64,000 nt of DNA from an uncultured Hungatella sp. (GTDB lineage: Bacteria > Bacillota > Clostridia > Lachnospirales > Lachnospiraceae), in contig CAMUJH010000017.1 in assembly GCA_947089145.1 (NCBI GenBank), positions 1-64,000 on the forward strand, in the 5' to 3' direction. A model generated the notes under the pieces. That model did no database searches, was not told the DNA's origin, and saw nothing but the letters and a program-made list of their open reading frames with translations. This document shows, piece by piece, positions 18,883 through 27,844 of this stretch. Position numbers and translations under genes: made by a program. Positions within the stretch are counted from its first letter, which is position 1. Every line of letters starts with the position of its first letter.

Positions 18883-19060
18883 TTGTTGGAAATATCCCAA
18901 CAGATATTTAAGCGGTTGATGGATGAGGAGTCAAGGTACTGGTACCTCTGATTCAGCTATTACGGAAGAAGGAGAGGCGCAGATAAAAAAGGATCGCCTT
19001 GACCGTATTGCAGACGGAATGTGAATTACATTTCTTAAGATGGATATAGAGGGTGCGTAA
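18883..19060 (+). pseudogene. Remnant of an FkbM-type methyltransferase gene
   Basis: The 300-base gap between two glycan genes is not empty. One frame from 18883 reads 'EISQQIFKRLMDEESRYWY' and hits a stop. Farther on, fragments read 'DSAITEEGEAQIKKDRLDRI' and 'ITFLKMDIEGA', followed by another stop. The last two pieces are the usual FkbM hallmarks (a D-R-L segment and K-M-D-I-E-G). Stops and missing segments show that the gene is dead, with at least one internal deletion. Intact FkbM domains remain in the 13.0-kb and 20.3-kb genes. Confidence 0.65.
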
Positions 19061-19162
19061 AAGAGAGACGCTTATGGGTGCATATTATTCTTTGCGTGAT
19101 GCGGAGACGGTTTTATATGCCATATAAATGTTAGGTTAAATGGAAAGGTCAGGACACTGCTG

Positions 19163-20281
19163 ATGGAAATGCTAAAGAATACATTTGAAGAGTTTTACTT
19201 GACTGTAGCAAAAAAGAGGATCATTGCCTTTGGGGCATCTGATTTTTTAAGATTGATCAGCATTAATTACAGGGAACTGAAATTAAGAGAGTGTGTTGAT
19301 TATGTTGCAGATAATGACAGGAAAAAGCAGGGAGGTACCATTACGCTTGATGGATTAAAAAAGGACATTATTTCTCCCGAAAAGCTTTTAGAACTGAATG
19401 ATAATGAGTTTGCCGTCTTGATTTCATCGGATGTTTATGCCTACGAAATATATGAGCAGCTGAAGGAATTGCTGAAAGAGAAAGCTGCAGGTGTTTTTAT
19501 CCTTTCTTTAATGATTGCAGAACATGTGGATGACGTAACAGACAGGAACCAGCTATTGTCATACGGCAGCAGCAAAATTCCGAAAATCATTCACTATTTT
19601 TGGTTCAGCGGGGAGAAGAGGACAGGGATGGCTGCTGACTGCATTGAAAGTTGGAAAAAGGCATGCCCTGATTATGAACTAAGGGAGTGGAATGGAAATA
19701 ATTATGATGTTACTGTAAATGATTTTGCATATGAGGCATATAAACAAAGGAAGTGGGCATATGTTTCAGACTATGCCCGATTGGATGTGGTTCATAGATA
19801 CGGTGGGATTTATCTTGACTTGGATGTTTTTTTGTATAAAAGACTGGATATTTTCTTAAAACATGACTTTTTTATTGGTTTTGGCCCCTTGAGAGATATT
19901 GAAGGAGCGGTATTTGGCGCTCGGCCGGGATGCTGGATATTGAAAGAGATGTTGCAGATTTACAGCGACAGAGTATTTGACATAAATGAAAGCATGACTC
20001 TCCTTAATCTGCAGCCCATGCTTTTGGATCGCTTTTTCGAGAGGAAGGGGTTTGAGATAAACGGAAAATATCAGGAAAGGCATGGAGCGGCCATTTACCC
20101 AAGGGATCTTTTCTCAGCAAAGAACTGGTTTACCGGGGAGAATGAGACGAAACAAGATGCATATGGCATTCATCAGTGTGCTGGGGGCTGGGTTGACAAA
20201 AATGGAAAAAATACAAAGCTGATAAAAATAGAAGGAAACAGAAAGCTTAGGGAAATCTGCCAAATGAAAAATCAGGATTAG
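19163..20281 (+). CDS. GT32-like (DXD) glycosyltransferase with N-terminal Rossmann module
   Basis: A 372-aa protein. Residues about 15-110 are the shared Rossmann-like module ('RIIAFGASDFLRLISI ... DYVADN'). The catalytic part starts near residue 142 with 'IPKIIHYFWFSG' and 'CIESWKKACPDYELREWN'. The DXD site is 'DYARLDVVHRYGGIYLDLD' (about residues 203-221). These are the signatures of the capsular polysaccharide synthesis/GT32 group, which use nucleotide sugars and a metal ion. No signal peptide is present. It precedes the 777-aa fusion gene by 22 bases. Confidence 0.86.
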   Translation: MEMLKNTFEEFYLTVAKKRIIAFGASDFLRLISINYRELKLRECVDYVADNDRKKQGGTITLDGLKKDIISPEKLLELNDNEFAVLISSDVYAYEIYEQLKELLKEKAAGVFILSLMIAEHVDDVTDRNQLLSYGSSKIPKIIHYFWFSGEKRTGMAADCIESWKKACPDYELREWNGNNYDVTVNDFAYEAYKQRKWAYVSDYARLDVVHRYGGIYLDLDVFLYKRLDIFLKHDFFIGFGPLRDIEGAVFGARPGCWILKEMLQIYSDRVFDINESMTLLNLQPMLLDRFFERKGFEINGKYQERHGAAIYPRDLFSAKNWFTGENETKQDAYGIHQCAGGWVDKNGKNTKLIKIEGNRKLREICQMKNQD

Positions 20282-20303
20282 TTTATTACATGGAGGGGAC
20301 GCT

Positions 20304-22637
20304 ATGGATGAAAAAATAGTCTTGTTTGGAGCGGGAGAAAGAATCGGCAGATACATAAAATTTATTGAACAGTATGGCGGATTTCAGGTTCTTGAAATAT
20401 GGGATAATGACAGCAGGCTTTGTGGCACCAGGATTAAAATTAACGGCGCAGAAATAGAAGTAAGGAAGCCCTATGGATTGCAGGCATATAAAATAGTTAT
20501 TTCATCAGAGATCTATTTTGAAGAAATAAGAAGACAGCTTACGGAACAGTTTGGCATAGATGATAAACGGATAAAAGCGGGGAATTATCTGCTGAAAAGC
20601 TTCAGAGGCACGATTGTTGACAGGTACAAGGATTCCAAAGACAAAAGCATACAACAAATATGTGCTTATTTGCAGGGTCATGACTTAGACATGTTTAACG
20701 GGCAAGTCAGGCAGAGATATAACGGAGATACGTTTGATATTTCTTTTGATGAAGAAAAAGGGCTGCTGTATTCAGCATGGATGGGCAAGAGGATCTATCT
20801 ATCATCAGATATCAAATCAGAAAAAGCAGCAAAAGCATATCTTTGTGGGCTTTGCAGGGAACAGGATGATGACTCGCCTCACTCGTATCAAATTCCAAAG
20901 CTGAATTTAAGCAGGCGGGACGTTGTCATAGATGGCGGCGCCGCAGAAGGCTTTTTTTCACTGCAGATTATTGATAAGGTTAAAAAGATATATTTGGTTG
21001 AGGGAGATCCAAACTGGCTTGAGGCATTGCGGCATACTTTTGAGCCATACAAAGACAAAACTATTATTATCCCCAAATGGCTGGGAGACAGTGAGAATGA
21101 GAGGACGACTACCATTGACGGAATTAATAAGGAATGTAACGTGACAGCGGTTAAGCTGGATATAGAAGGAGGAGAAGGAAAAGCACTGATTGGGGGAGAA
21201 AAGACCTTTTCAGGAAAAGGGAAGATGAAAGTGATTCTATGTACTTATCACAGGACTGAGGATGCTGAAAATTTTTATAACTATTTTCGGGAAAAGGGGT
21301 ATATGGCTGAGTTTTCCAAAGGCTATCTGTTTGCGGATGGCATAGAATTTTTAAAACCAGAATTAAGAAAGGGCGTTTTGACGGCTGTAAAAGATCAGGA
21401 ATCATATATGTTGTCCGTATGCATTCCTAATTATAACAGAATCGGACAGCTGGAGATGTTATTAAGGGAGACTGCAGGACAGATTTTATCTGATCATCTG
21501 GAGAATAAAGTCGAAATATGCGTCAGTGATGACTGCTCGGAGGAGGAGCCTAGAGATGTTATTAGAAAGATTAAGGAAGAGTTCCAGAAGATAGCTATAA
21601 AATATGAGCGAAGTGAAACCAATAAGGGAATGGACTATAATTTTCTGAACAGCGTTGAGATGGCAGAAGGGGCCTATGCATGGATTATTGGAAATGATGA
21701 CATGCCAGAGAAGAAAGCTTTGTCTAGGATATTGGAAATAATAGAGGAGACAGAAAATGGATCTGTTGATCTGATTGTGACGCCCTTCGATTCGTACGAC
21801 AGCAGCCAGAATTTTGTAAAAACCGTCTATCCGTTAGGAAAAGAAACAGCAGAGGCTATTTTATTTGACACCAGGGATAAGCAGCAGCTGCATTATCTTA
21901 TTACTAAGGTAAAAGACAATGCAGCACTATTTGGATTTTTGTCTAATGTGGTATTTAAAAGGGAACGCTGGATAAAGCATGGAAACATGTTTGAAGATAA
22001 GATGACCAGTATATTTATACAGGTTTATATGAATTTACAGACGCTAACAGAGGGAGCGAGATACCTCTATTGGCCACAGAAAATCATTGTTAATTTTCTT
22101 GACGATGAAATAAATCAAACCATGGATCGGACGTATAAGATTGCTGCTGGATTGTACGATGCTATGGACTATTTTTTTCAGGGAGAATTGAGAGCGGCTG
22201 TGGAAGAAAGCGTGGTGGATATTTTTCTCGCTGCTAAGCTTTTGGAACTTCCGGAATGGGATGAAAGGAAGGTAAAAGTTAACGGATTTGTATCCAGGCG
22301 AATGGATGTATTAAAGCTATATTATGTGAAAGATAAAGACAGAAAAGGATATTTTCAGGATAAAAGAGTTATTGTGTATGGAGCCGGCAAGTTCGGGCAT
22401 ATGGCATTGAGTGAACTTGCCGGATATAGGACGGACATTATCGGGATCTGCGACAAGGACGAAAAGAAACAGGGCGGGTGCCTTGAAGGAAAAACGATTT
22501 TTGATTTTAATACCTTGCTTGGCGAATATGAAAGATATGAAAATTGTGAAGTGGTGGTAGCCAATAATGAGGATTTAGTACAGATTATCCATAAGCTGGC
22601 GGAACATGGTGTTACAAGAATTGCCATTATTACTTAG
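20304..22637 (+). CDS. Four-part fusion: Rossmann module - FkbM methyltransferase - GT2 - Rossmann module
   Basis: This is the largest gene of the glycan locus, 777 aa. Residues 1-100 are a Rossmann-like module ('KIVLFGAGERIGRYIKFI'). Residues about 205-350 are an FkbM-like methyltransferase ('VVIDGGAAEGFFSLQI', then 'VTAVKLDIEGGEGKAL'). Residues about 370-600 are a GT2 transferase ('LSVCIPNYNRIGQLEML', 'ICVSDDCSEEEP', 'WIIGNDDMPEKKAL'). A second module closes the protein (about 685-777, 'VIVYGAGKFGHMALSEL'). Two copies of the module in one chain are unique here. The enzyme probably glycosylates and methylates the same glycan; substrates are unknown. Confidence 0.82.
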   Translation: MDEKIVLFGAGERIGRYIKFIEQYGGFQVLEIWDNDSRLCGTRIKINGAEIEVRKPYGLQAYKIVISSEIYFEEIRRQLTEQFGIDDKRIKAGNYLLKSFRGTIVDRYKDSKDKSIQQICAYLQGHDLDMFNGQVRQRYNGDTFDISFDEEKGLLYSAWMGKRIYLSSDIKSEKAAKAYLCGLCREQDDDSPHSYQIPKLNLSRRDVVIDGGAAEGFFSLQIIDKVKKIYLVEGDPNWLEALRHTFEPYKDKTIIIPKWLGDSENERTTTIDGINKECNVTAVKLDIEGGEGKALIGGEKTFSGKGKMKVILCTYHRTEDAENFYNYFREKGYMAEFSKGYLFADGIEFLKPELRKGVLTAVKDQESYMLSVCIPNYNRIGQLEMLLRETAGQILSDHLENKVEICVSDDCSEEEPRDVIRKIKEEFQKIAIKYERSETNKGMDYNFLNSVEMAEGAYAWIIGNDDMPEKKALSRILEIIEETENGSVDLIVTPFDSYDSSQNFVKTVYPLGKETAEAILFDTRDKQQLHYLITKVKDNAALFGFLSNVVFKRERWIKHGNMFEDKMTSIFIQVYMNLQTLTEGARYLYWPQKIIVNFLDDEINQTMDRTYKIAAGLYDAMDYFFQGELRAAVEESVVDIFLAAKLLELPEWDERKVKVNGFVSRRMDVLKLYYVKDKDRKGYFQDKRVIVYGAGKFGHMALSELAGYRTDIIGICDKDEKKQGGCLEGKTIFDFNTLLGEYERYENCEVVVANNEDLVQIIHKLAEHGVTRIAIIT

Positions 22638-22671
22638 ATAAGAAATGTAAAAATCATTACGGGGTAGAGAG

Positions 22672-23841
22672 ATGGAGCCTATTGAAAAAAAGATTGTAAT
22701 TTTTGGAGCGGGGCTGTATGGCGTGAAAGCTTTTGAAAAATACGGGGAAGAACACATTGATTGCTTTGTTGACAACAGCCAATCAAAGCAGGGAACTTTT
22801 GTGTGCGGAAAACCGGTAAAAAGCTTGGAAGAGATTTTGCCGCACATAAACCGTGTCCAGATAATTATCGCAACCAGTTATTTTTCAAGTATTGAAAAGC
22901 AGCTTCAATGTTTTGGAGTTATGGACTATAAAATATTTGAGGATGAATTTATACATGGCTATTATGAAACAGACGAGCTGATTCTCAATCCCTATGAGAC
23001 TTCTGCTGCAGCAGCTACAGAAGAAGAGTGGATATCACAGGAGAAACTGACATATAGCAGAAAAGCGGTTAATGATGAGACAGAGAAGCTATTTGAAAAA
23101 CAGCCTTTATTCAGCCATATAGAGATAGAAACCATTAATCGATGCAACGGAACCTGCTCATTTTGTCCGGTTAACAAGAATGCAGATCCCAGAAAAAAGG
23201 CAGTGATGACAACAGAATTATTTGAAGATATTGTCAGGCAGCTGGCAGAAATAAATTACAGCGGAAGATTTACAACATTTTCTAATAATGAGCCTTTACT
23301 AGATGAACGGATTATAGAGTTTAACAGATATGCCCGTAAGCATCTGCCTTATGCCAGGATGCATCTTTTTACCAATGGGACGCTGCTGACTTTGGAGAAA
23401 TTTATTGATTTATCAGAGGTGCTGGACGAGATGGTTATTGATAATTATCAGCAGAATTTAAAGCTTATAAAGCCCTGCGCAGCTATATATGAATATTGCA
23501 TGGAACATCCGGAATTAAAGAAAAAAGTTACCATTGTATTAAGAAAGCCAGATGAAATTTTGACATCAAGAGGCGGCAATGCACCTAATAGAAAAGTGCT
23601 GGCAGAATACGGGGATGACAGATGCCTGCTTCCATATAAGCAGATAATCATACGTCCAGATGGGAAAATATCTTTGTGCTGTAATGACGCAACGGGGAAA
23701 TATACATTGGGAGATGCCAGCAAAGAACCGCTGTTAGATATATGGTATGGCCCTAGATTTCAGATGGTCAGAAAATGTCTGTACCAAGGAAGAAAAGCAT
23801 GGGGAGACTGTAAATATTGTGATGCATTTTCAATGGGTTAG
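22672..23841 (+). CDS. Radical SAM/SPASM-like protein with N-terminal Rossmann module
   Basis: A 389-aa protein. Residues 1-95 form the shared module ('KIVIFGAGLYGVKAFEKY ... CFVDNS'). 'ETINRCNGTCSFCPVN' near residue 157 has the CxxxCxxC cluster that binds the radical SAM [4Fe-4S]. The C-terminal part carries further cysteines ('GKISLCCND', 'AWGDCKYCD') typical of a SPASM/Twitch auxiliary-cluster domain. Such enzymes perform radical chemistry such as oxidation, epimerisation or amino-group changes. Its place among glycosyltransferases suggests modification of a glycan, a nucleotide sugar or a surface peptide. The substrate cannot be read from the sequence. Confidence 0.82.
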   Translation: MEPIEKKIVIFGAGLYGVKAFEKYGEEHIDCFVDNSQSKQGTFVCGKPVKSLEEILPHINRVQIIIATSYFSSIEKQLQCFGVMDYKIFEDEFIHGYYETDELILNPYETSAAAATEEEWISQEKLTYSRKAVNDETEKLFEKQPLFSHIEIETINRCNGTCSFCPVNKNADPRKKAVMTTELFEDIVRQLAEINYSGRFTTFSNNEPLLDERIIEFNRYARKHLPYARMHLFTNGTLLTLEKFIDLSEVLDEMVIDNYQQNLKLIKPCAAIYEYCMEHPELKKKVTIVLRKPDEILTSRGGNAPNRKVLAEYGDDRCLLPYKQIIIRPDGKISLCCNDATGKYTLGDASKEPLLDIWYGPRFQMVRKCLYQGRKAWGDCKYCDAFSMG

Positions 23842-23865
23842 GATTTTTGGCAGGATGTGAGATGA

Positions 23866-25083
23866 ATGAAGAGCAGTAATGTTAGAATAAGTGTCATTGT
23901 GCCGGTCTATAATGCAGAAAGCTATTTGAGAAAATGCCTTGACAGCATTTGCAATCAGAATTTAAGAGAAATTGAGATTATTCTGATAGACGACGGTTCC
24001 TCTGATAATTCTGGAAAAATATGTGATGAATATGGAAGAGAAGATGAAAGAGTCCATGTAATACATAAACCAAATGAAGGCCTGGTCAGTGCAAGGCAGA
24101 GCGGGATTAAAGCAGCCGTAGGAGAGTACATTGGCTTTGTAGATTCAGATGACTGGATAGAGCAGGATATGTACAGGTTCCTTTATGATATGGCATTGAA
24201 GTATAAGGCAGATATGGTTGTAGAGGATGCCATTGAAGAGGCAGGAGGGCAATGTAGGATTATAAGAAATCAACTTCCGGCAGGAAGCTATGCTACATTG
24301 TCAGAGAGAGAATTTTTATATGAAAATATGATCTGCTGCAAAGATTTTTTTGTTCTTGGGATTTTACCGTATCTTTGGAATAAATTAATTCGGAGGGATC
24401 TGGTTTTAAGCCATATGGGCAGCATTCCCCGGTCTGTCCGGGTGGGAGAAGATGGTGCGGCAGTATATCCGATGCTCGCCATGGCTGGGAAAATCGTGGT
24501 TTCTGATACAGCTCATTATCACTATTGCCAGAGGAGTACATCTATGATGCTGGGGAGAAGGCGAGAGGATCAGGAGTACGACAATGCTGTCCTGCTTCAT
24601 GAATTTTTAAAAAAATTTTTTCTGAAGTTAGGAATATATGGTACTGTCAGGAAACAGCTGAAAAGATATACAGTTAATAATATTTTGACAAGGGCATACA
24701 GCAGGGCTGCCAAAAGGGATAAAGAAAGTTTGCTGTTTCCTTTTGCAGACATCCGTAAAGGGGACTCCGTTATTATCTATGGTGCAGGGGCATTGGGCAG
24801 ATCTATATATCAATATGCTGTGCTAAGTGAGGACTTGACAGTGAGGGCGTTTCTCGATAGCAGCGCAGAAAAGTATCAAAAGCTGGGGCTGAACGTGAAA
24901 ATGCTGAAAGATATTGTTATTACAGATGCCGATAAGATACTCATTACAGTTTTTAACGAAGTGGCATATCAGGCAATCCGAAAAGAACTAATGGCTCATG
25001 ATGTGCCTTTTAGGCAAATTCAGTGGCTGGAAACAGAGAAATTATTGGAATGCATTTTGATGGGAAATGGAGAATTTGTATGA
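23866..25083 (+). CDS. GT2 glycosyltransferase with C-terminal Rossmann module
   Basis: A 405-aa protein. 'ISVIVPVYNAESYLRKCLDS' and 'ILIDDGSSDNSGKICDEY' are typical of GT2, with the metal-binding 'FVDSDDWIEQDMY' near residue 94. The region from about residue 298 is the shared module ('SVIIYGAGALGRSIYQYA ... AFLDSS'). The stop overlaps the ATG of the cytidylyltransferase at 25080 (ATGA), which couples two genes of very different base composition. It is the last AT-rich gene of the transferase block. Confidence 0.88.
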   Translation: MKSSNVRISVIVPVYNAESYLRKCLDSICNQNLREIEIILIDDGSSDNSGKICDEYGREDERVHVIHKPNEGLVSARQSGIKAAVGEYIGFVDSDDWIEQDMYRFLYDMALKYKADMVVEDAIEEAGGQCRIIRNQLPAGSYATLSEREFLYENMICCKDFFVLGILPYLWNKLIRRDLVLSHMGSIPRSVRVGEDGAAVYPMLAMAGKIVVSDTAHYHYCQRSTSMMLGRRREDQEYDNAVLLHEFLKKFFLKLGIYGTVRKQLKRYTVNNILTRAYSRAAKRDKESLLFPFADIRKGDSVIIYGAGALGRSIYQYAVLSEDLTVRAFLDSSAEKYQKLGLNVKMLKDIVITDADKILITVFNEVAYQAIRKELMAHDVPFRQIQWLETEKLLECILMGNGEFV

Positions 25084-25781
25084 ATACAGCGCTGATCCTG
25101 GCGGGAGGCATAGACCCCCGGTTCCAGATGGACATACCGAAACAGTTTGTTAATGTAAACAACCGGCCCATTATCGTGTACACGCTGGAGATCTTCCAGA
25201 ACCATCCGGAGATCGACGAGATCCTGGTGACCTGCGTGGACGGGTGGCAGGAGATGATCCGGGCGTACGGAAGCCAGTTTGACATCACGAAGCTGAAAGA
25301 GATCATTCCCGGAGGGAAGGACGCCCAGGAATCCACCTACCGGGGGCTGAAGCTCCTGCGGGGAAGAATGGGGAAAGGCGACATCGTGGTGATCCACGAC
25401 GCCATCCGCCCCATGGTGTCGGAAAAGATCATTACCAGAAGCATGCAGATGTGCCGGAAGAAGGGGATGGGGGTGGCGGCTACCTACATCATGGATACCA
25501 TCATGCACTCCTGGGACGGCCAGGAGGGCTACAAAAGCATTAACCGGTATGAGATCATGAAGGTGCAGACGCCCCAGGCCTTTGAATTTGAGCGGATCTG
25601 GGACATCCACAACCTGGCGCTGGAGAAAAACTGCCTGGGCGCATGGGACAACAGCTCCCTTGTAACCAACCTGGGGGAGAAGGTCTATTTTTCCAAAGGG
25701 TCAAGCCTGAACATGAAGATCAATACAGTAGAAGACGTGGAGATGTTCAAGGCGCTGTACCGGATGAAGCACGGGGAATAG
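25080..25781 (+). CDS. IspD/TarI-like cytidylyltransferase, copy 1
   Basis: A 233-aa nucleotidyltransferase. The N-terminus 'LILAGGIDPRFQMDIPKQF' is the pyrophosphorylase loop, although the usual GG-x-G-x-R is altered here to GG-I-D-P-R. 'VIHDAIRPMVSEKI' and 'VQTPQAFEFERIW' are family signatures shared by IspD (isoprenoid synthesis) and TarI (CDP-ribitol synthesis). In this locus a CDP-polyol or CDP-sugar donor for the glycan is more likely than an isoprenoid role (inference). The start at 25080 overlaps the previous stop. GC content rises sharply here. A paralogue follows after 40 bases. Confidence 0.78.
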   Translation: MNTALILAGGIDPRFQMDIPKQFVNVNNRPIIVYTLEIFQNHPEIDEILVTCVDGWQEMIRAYGSQFDITKLKEIIPGGKDAQESTYRGLKLLRGRMGKGDIVVIHDAIRPMVSEKIITRSMQMCRKKGMGVAATYIMDTIMHSWDGQEGYKSINRYEIMKVQTPQAFEFERIWDIHNLALEKNCLGAWDNSSLVTNLGEKVYFSKGSSLNMKINTVEDVEMFKALYRMKHGE

Positions 25782-25821
25782 ACGGGGCGGAGCGCAGACC
25801 AGGAGAAACGGAGAGGCACAG

Positions 25822-26532
25822 ATGAACGTAGCATTGATATTAGCCGGCGGGTGCGGGAGCCGGACGGAGCAGGACATACCCAAGCAGTTTATGAACGTAT
25901 ATGAGAAGCCGCTTATTATCTATACGCTGGAGAACTTTCAGAACCACCCGGACATAGACGGGATCGCGGCGGTGTGCCTGGAGGGATGGCACGAGGTATT
26001 GAAGGCATACGCCAGACAGTATGGCATCGGAAAGCTTAAGTGGGTGGTAGAGGGAGGAAGGGACGGCCAGGAGTCCACGCAAAAAGGAATGGAGGCGTTA
26101 AGAGGCGTGTGCGGGAAAGGCGACGTGATTCTGGTCCATGACGCCATCCGCCCGTTTCTGCCGCAGGAGGTAATAAGCGACGCGATCCTGGTGTGCCAGA
26201 GGAAGGGAAGCGGACTGAGCGCGGTAAGGTGCCAGGAAACCATTGTCAGAACCAGGGACGGGGAATCCGGGGAAGAAAACATCGGCCGCGAGGAAATCAT
26301 GCGGGTGCAGACGCCCCAGGCCTATAAGTACGAAAAGGCCCTGTGGGCATACGAAGAGGCAGCCCGGAGGGGGATAGAGGGAGAAGTGTATATAAACACG
26401 CTGATGCTGCGCCTGGGGGAACGGGTATATTTTTCAAAAGGGACGGAGAAAAACGTGAAGATAACCACCATTGATGACCTGGAGGTTTTTAAGGCCCTTC
26501 TGAACATGGAGAGGGAGGACTGGATCAAATGA
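25822..26532 (+). CDS. IspD/TarI-like cytidylyltransferase, copy 2
   Basis: A 236-aa paralogue of the preceding gene. It keeps the canonical loop better ('LILAGGCGSRTEQDIPKQF') and has 'LVHDAIRPFLPQEVI' and 'RVQTPQAYKYEKAL'. The expected reaction is CTP plus a sugar or polyol phosphate giving a CDP-linked donor. Two tandem copies could make two different donors, or act as a heterodimer; sequence alone cannot decide. The 3' end overlaps the next ATG by four bases (ATGA). An isoprenoid IspD role is the alternative, but the position in a glycan operon argues against it. Confidence 0.8.
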   Translation: MNVALILAGGCGSRTEQDIPKQFMNVYEKPLIIYTLENFQNHPDIDGIAAVCLEGWHEVLKAYARQYGIGKLKWVVEGGRDGQESTQKGMEALRGVCGKGDVILVHDAIRPFLPQEVISDAILVCQRKGSGLSAVRCQETIVRTRDGESGEENIGREEIMRVQTPQAYKYEKALWAYEEAARRGIEGEVYINTLMLRLGERVYFSKGTEKNVKITTIDDLEVFKALLNMEREDWIK

Positions 26533-27686
26533 AAATTGCCAGGATTGCCATTTACGGAGCCGGAATGGTAGCCACAAGCGTTTACAGCGCCATAAAGCTG
26601 CTGTATGAATCCTGCAGAGTTCTCTGCTTTATTGTCAGCGACAAAGAGGGGAATCCGGATCATATTGACCATCTCCCCGTCATGACTCTGGAAGAATACA
26701 CAGATTATCTGTCAGGGACAGAGGCTGATTGGGAGGACGTGAAAATACTCATAGCGGCGCCTGAGAACCACCACCAGGCGATTGCAGAAGAACTGAAGAA
26801 ACGGAAGCTGGACAGATACGCTGCCATTGACTCCGGGACGGAGGCAAAACTTATGGAGCGGTACTGCTCCAGGATAAACCGCTTCCCCTCCCTGCGCGCA
26901 TTCAGTCTTACAGAGGCGGGAAGATCTGGGGAAGAGGAGAGAGATGTAAGCATAAGGGTGTATATGGCCAGATGCCACAGGGACAACCCATTAAGGAATG
27001 CATATGACCCTCCCAAGTGGGTGCATCCCATCCAGGCAGGCGCGGCTTTAGCAGGGCATTACATAGCGGACATCCGGGACAATGAGGGCGACAACATTTC
27101 GGAAAAAAACGGAAATTACAGCGAGCTGACCGCCCTGTATTGAATCTGGAAAAACGCAGGAGAGAAAAGCAAAAGGGAAAAGGACGGCAGCAAAGCAGGG
27201 GAACGCGGCAAAGAGGGGAGCAGGTACCTGGGGCTGTTCCATTACCGCCGCATTCTGGACGTGACAGAGGAGGATATACGGAGGCTGAGGGAGCATGACA
27301 TTGACGTGGTGCTTCCTTACCCCGCCATACAGTATCCGTCCATAGAAGAACACCATAAGCGGTACGTGAAGGACAGCGACTGGAAGGCCATGGAACTGGC
27401 CCTGGAGCAATCAGCCCCGGAGTATGCCAAAGGCCTGGAAAAGATCATGTCCCAGCCGTATTTTTATAACTATAACATGCTCATCGCAAAAGACAACGTT
27501 TTCAGGGACTTTTGCGGATGGCTGTTTCCGGTGCTGAAAAGGACGGAGGAACTGAGCAGCCCCAAAGGGTGGGAAAGGTCGGACCGGTATATTGGATACT
27601 TGGGGGAAAACCTGACCACGGTGTATTTCATGCACCATGAAGGAGAGATTAAGACTGCGCACGCAGGAAGGCGGATGCTTTTGTAG
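26529..27686 (+). pseudogene. DUF4422-type glycosyltransferase with N-terminal Rossmann module, in-frame TGA
   Basis: The frame runs 385 codons but contains one TGA at 27141-27143. Before it are a Rossmann-like module ('RIAIYGAGMVATSVYSAI', residues 5-110) and the first half of a DUF4422 domain ('HPIQAGAALAG', 'NISEKNGNYSELTALY'). The stop replaces the conserved Trp in the family pattern L-Y-W-x-W-K-N. After it the same frame continues 'IWKNAGEKSK', then 'LGLFHYRRILD' and the rest of the domain to 27686. A single TGG-to-TGA change explains everything. A low-complexity basic linker follows the stop. The truncated 204-aa product would lack the second half. Readthrough or sequencing error cannot be excluded. 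Confidence 0.82.
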
Positions 27687-27844
27687 GAGATTTTCAGAGA
27701 GTCCGGCCATGGGAGGAGCCATGGGGACTGGCGGCGGACCGGACGTTGATTAAATTTATGTGCATATGACGGAAAATCAGCCGCAAAGGCAGGTGCAGGA
27801 GAGATTCCGAGAGTACATAGAATAAGAAAGGACGGTACAAGGGG

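Noticed and set aside
27141..27143. Selenocysteine at the TGA of the DUF4422 gene
   Set aside because: The position is a conserved Trp, not Cys, and no SECIS-like hairpin was seen directly after it.
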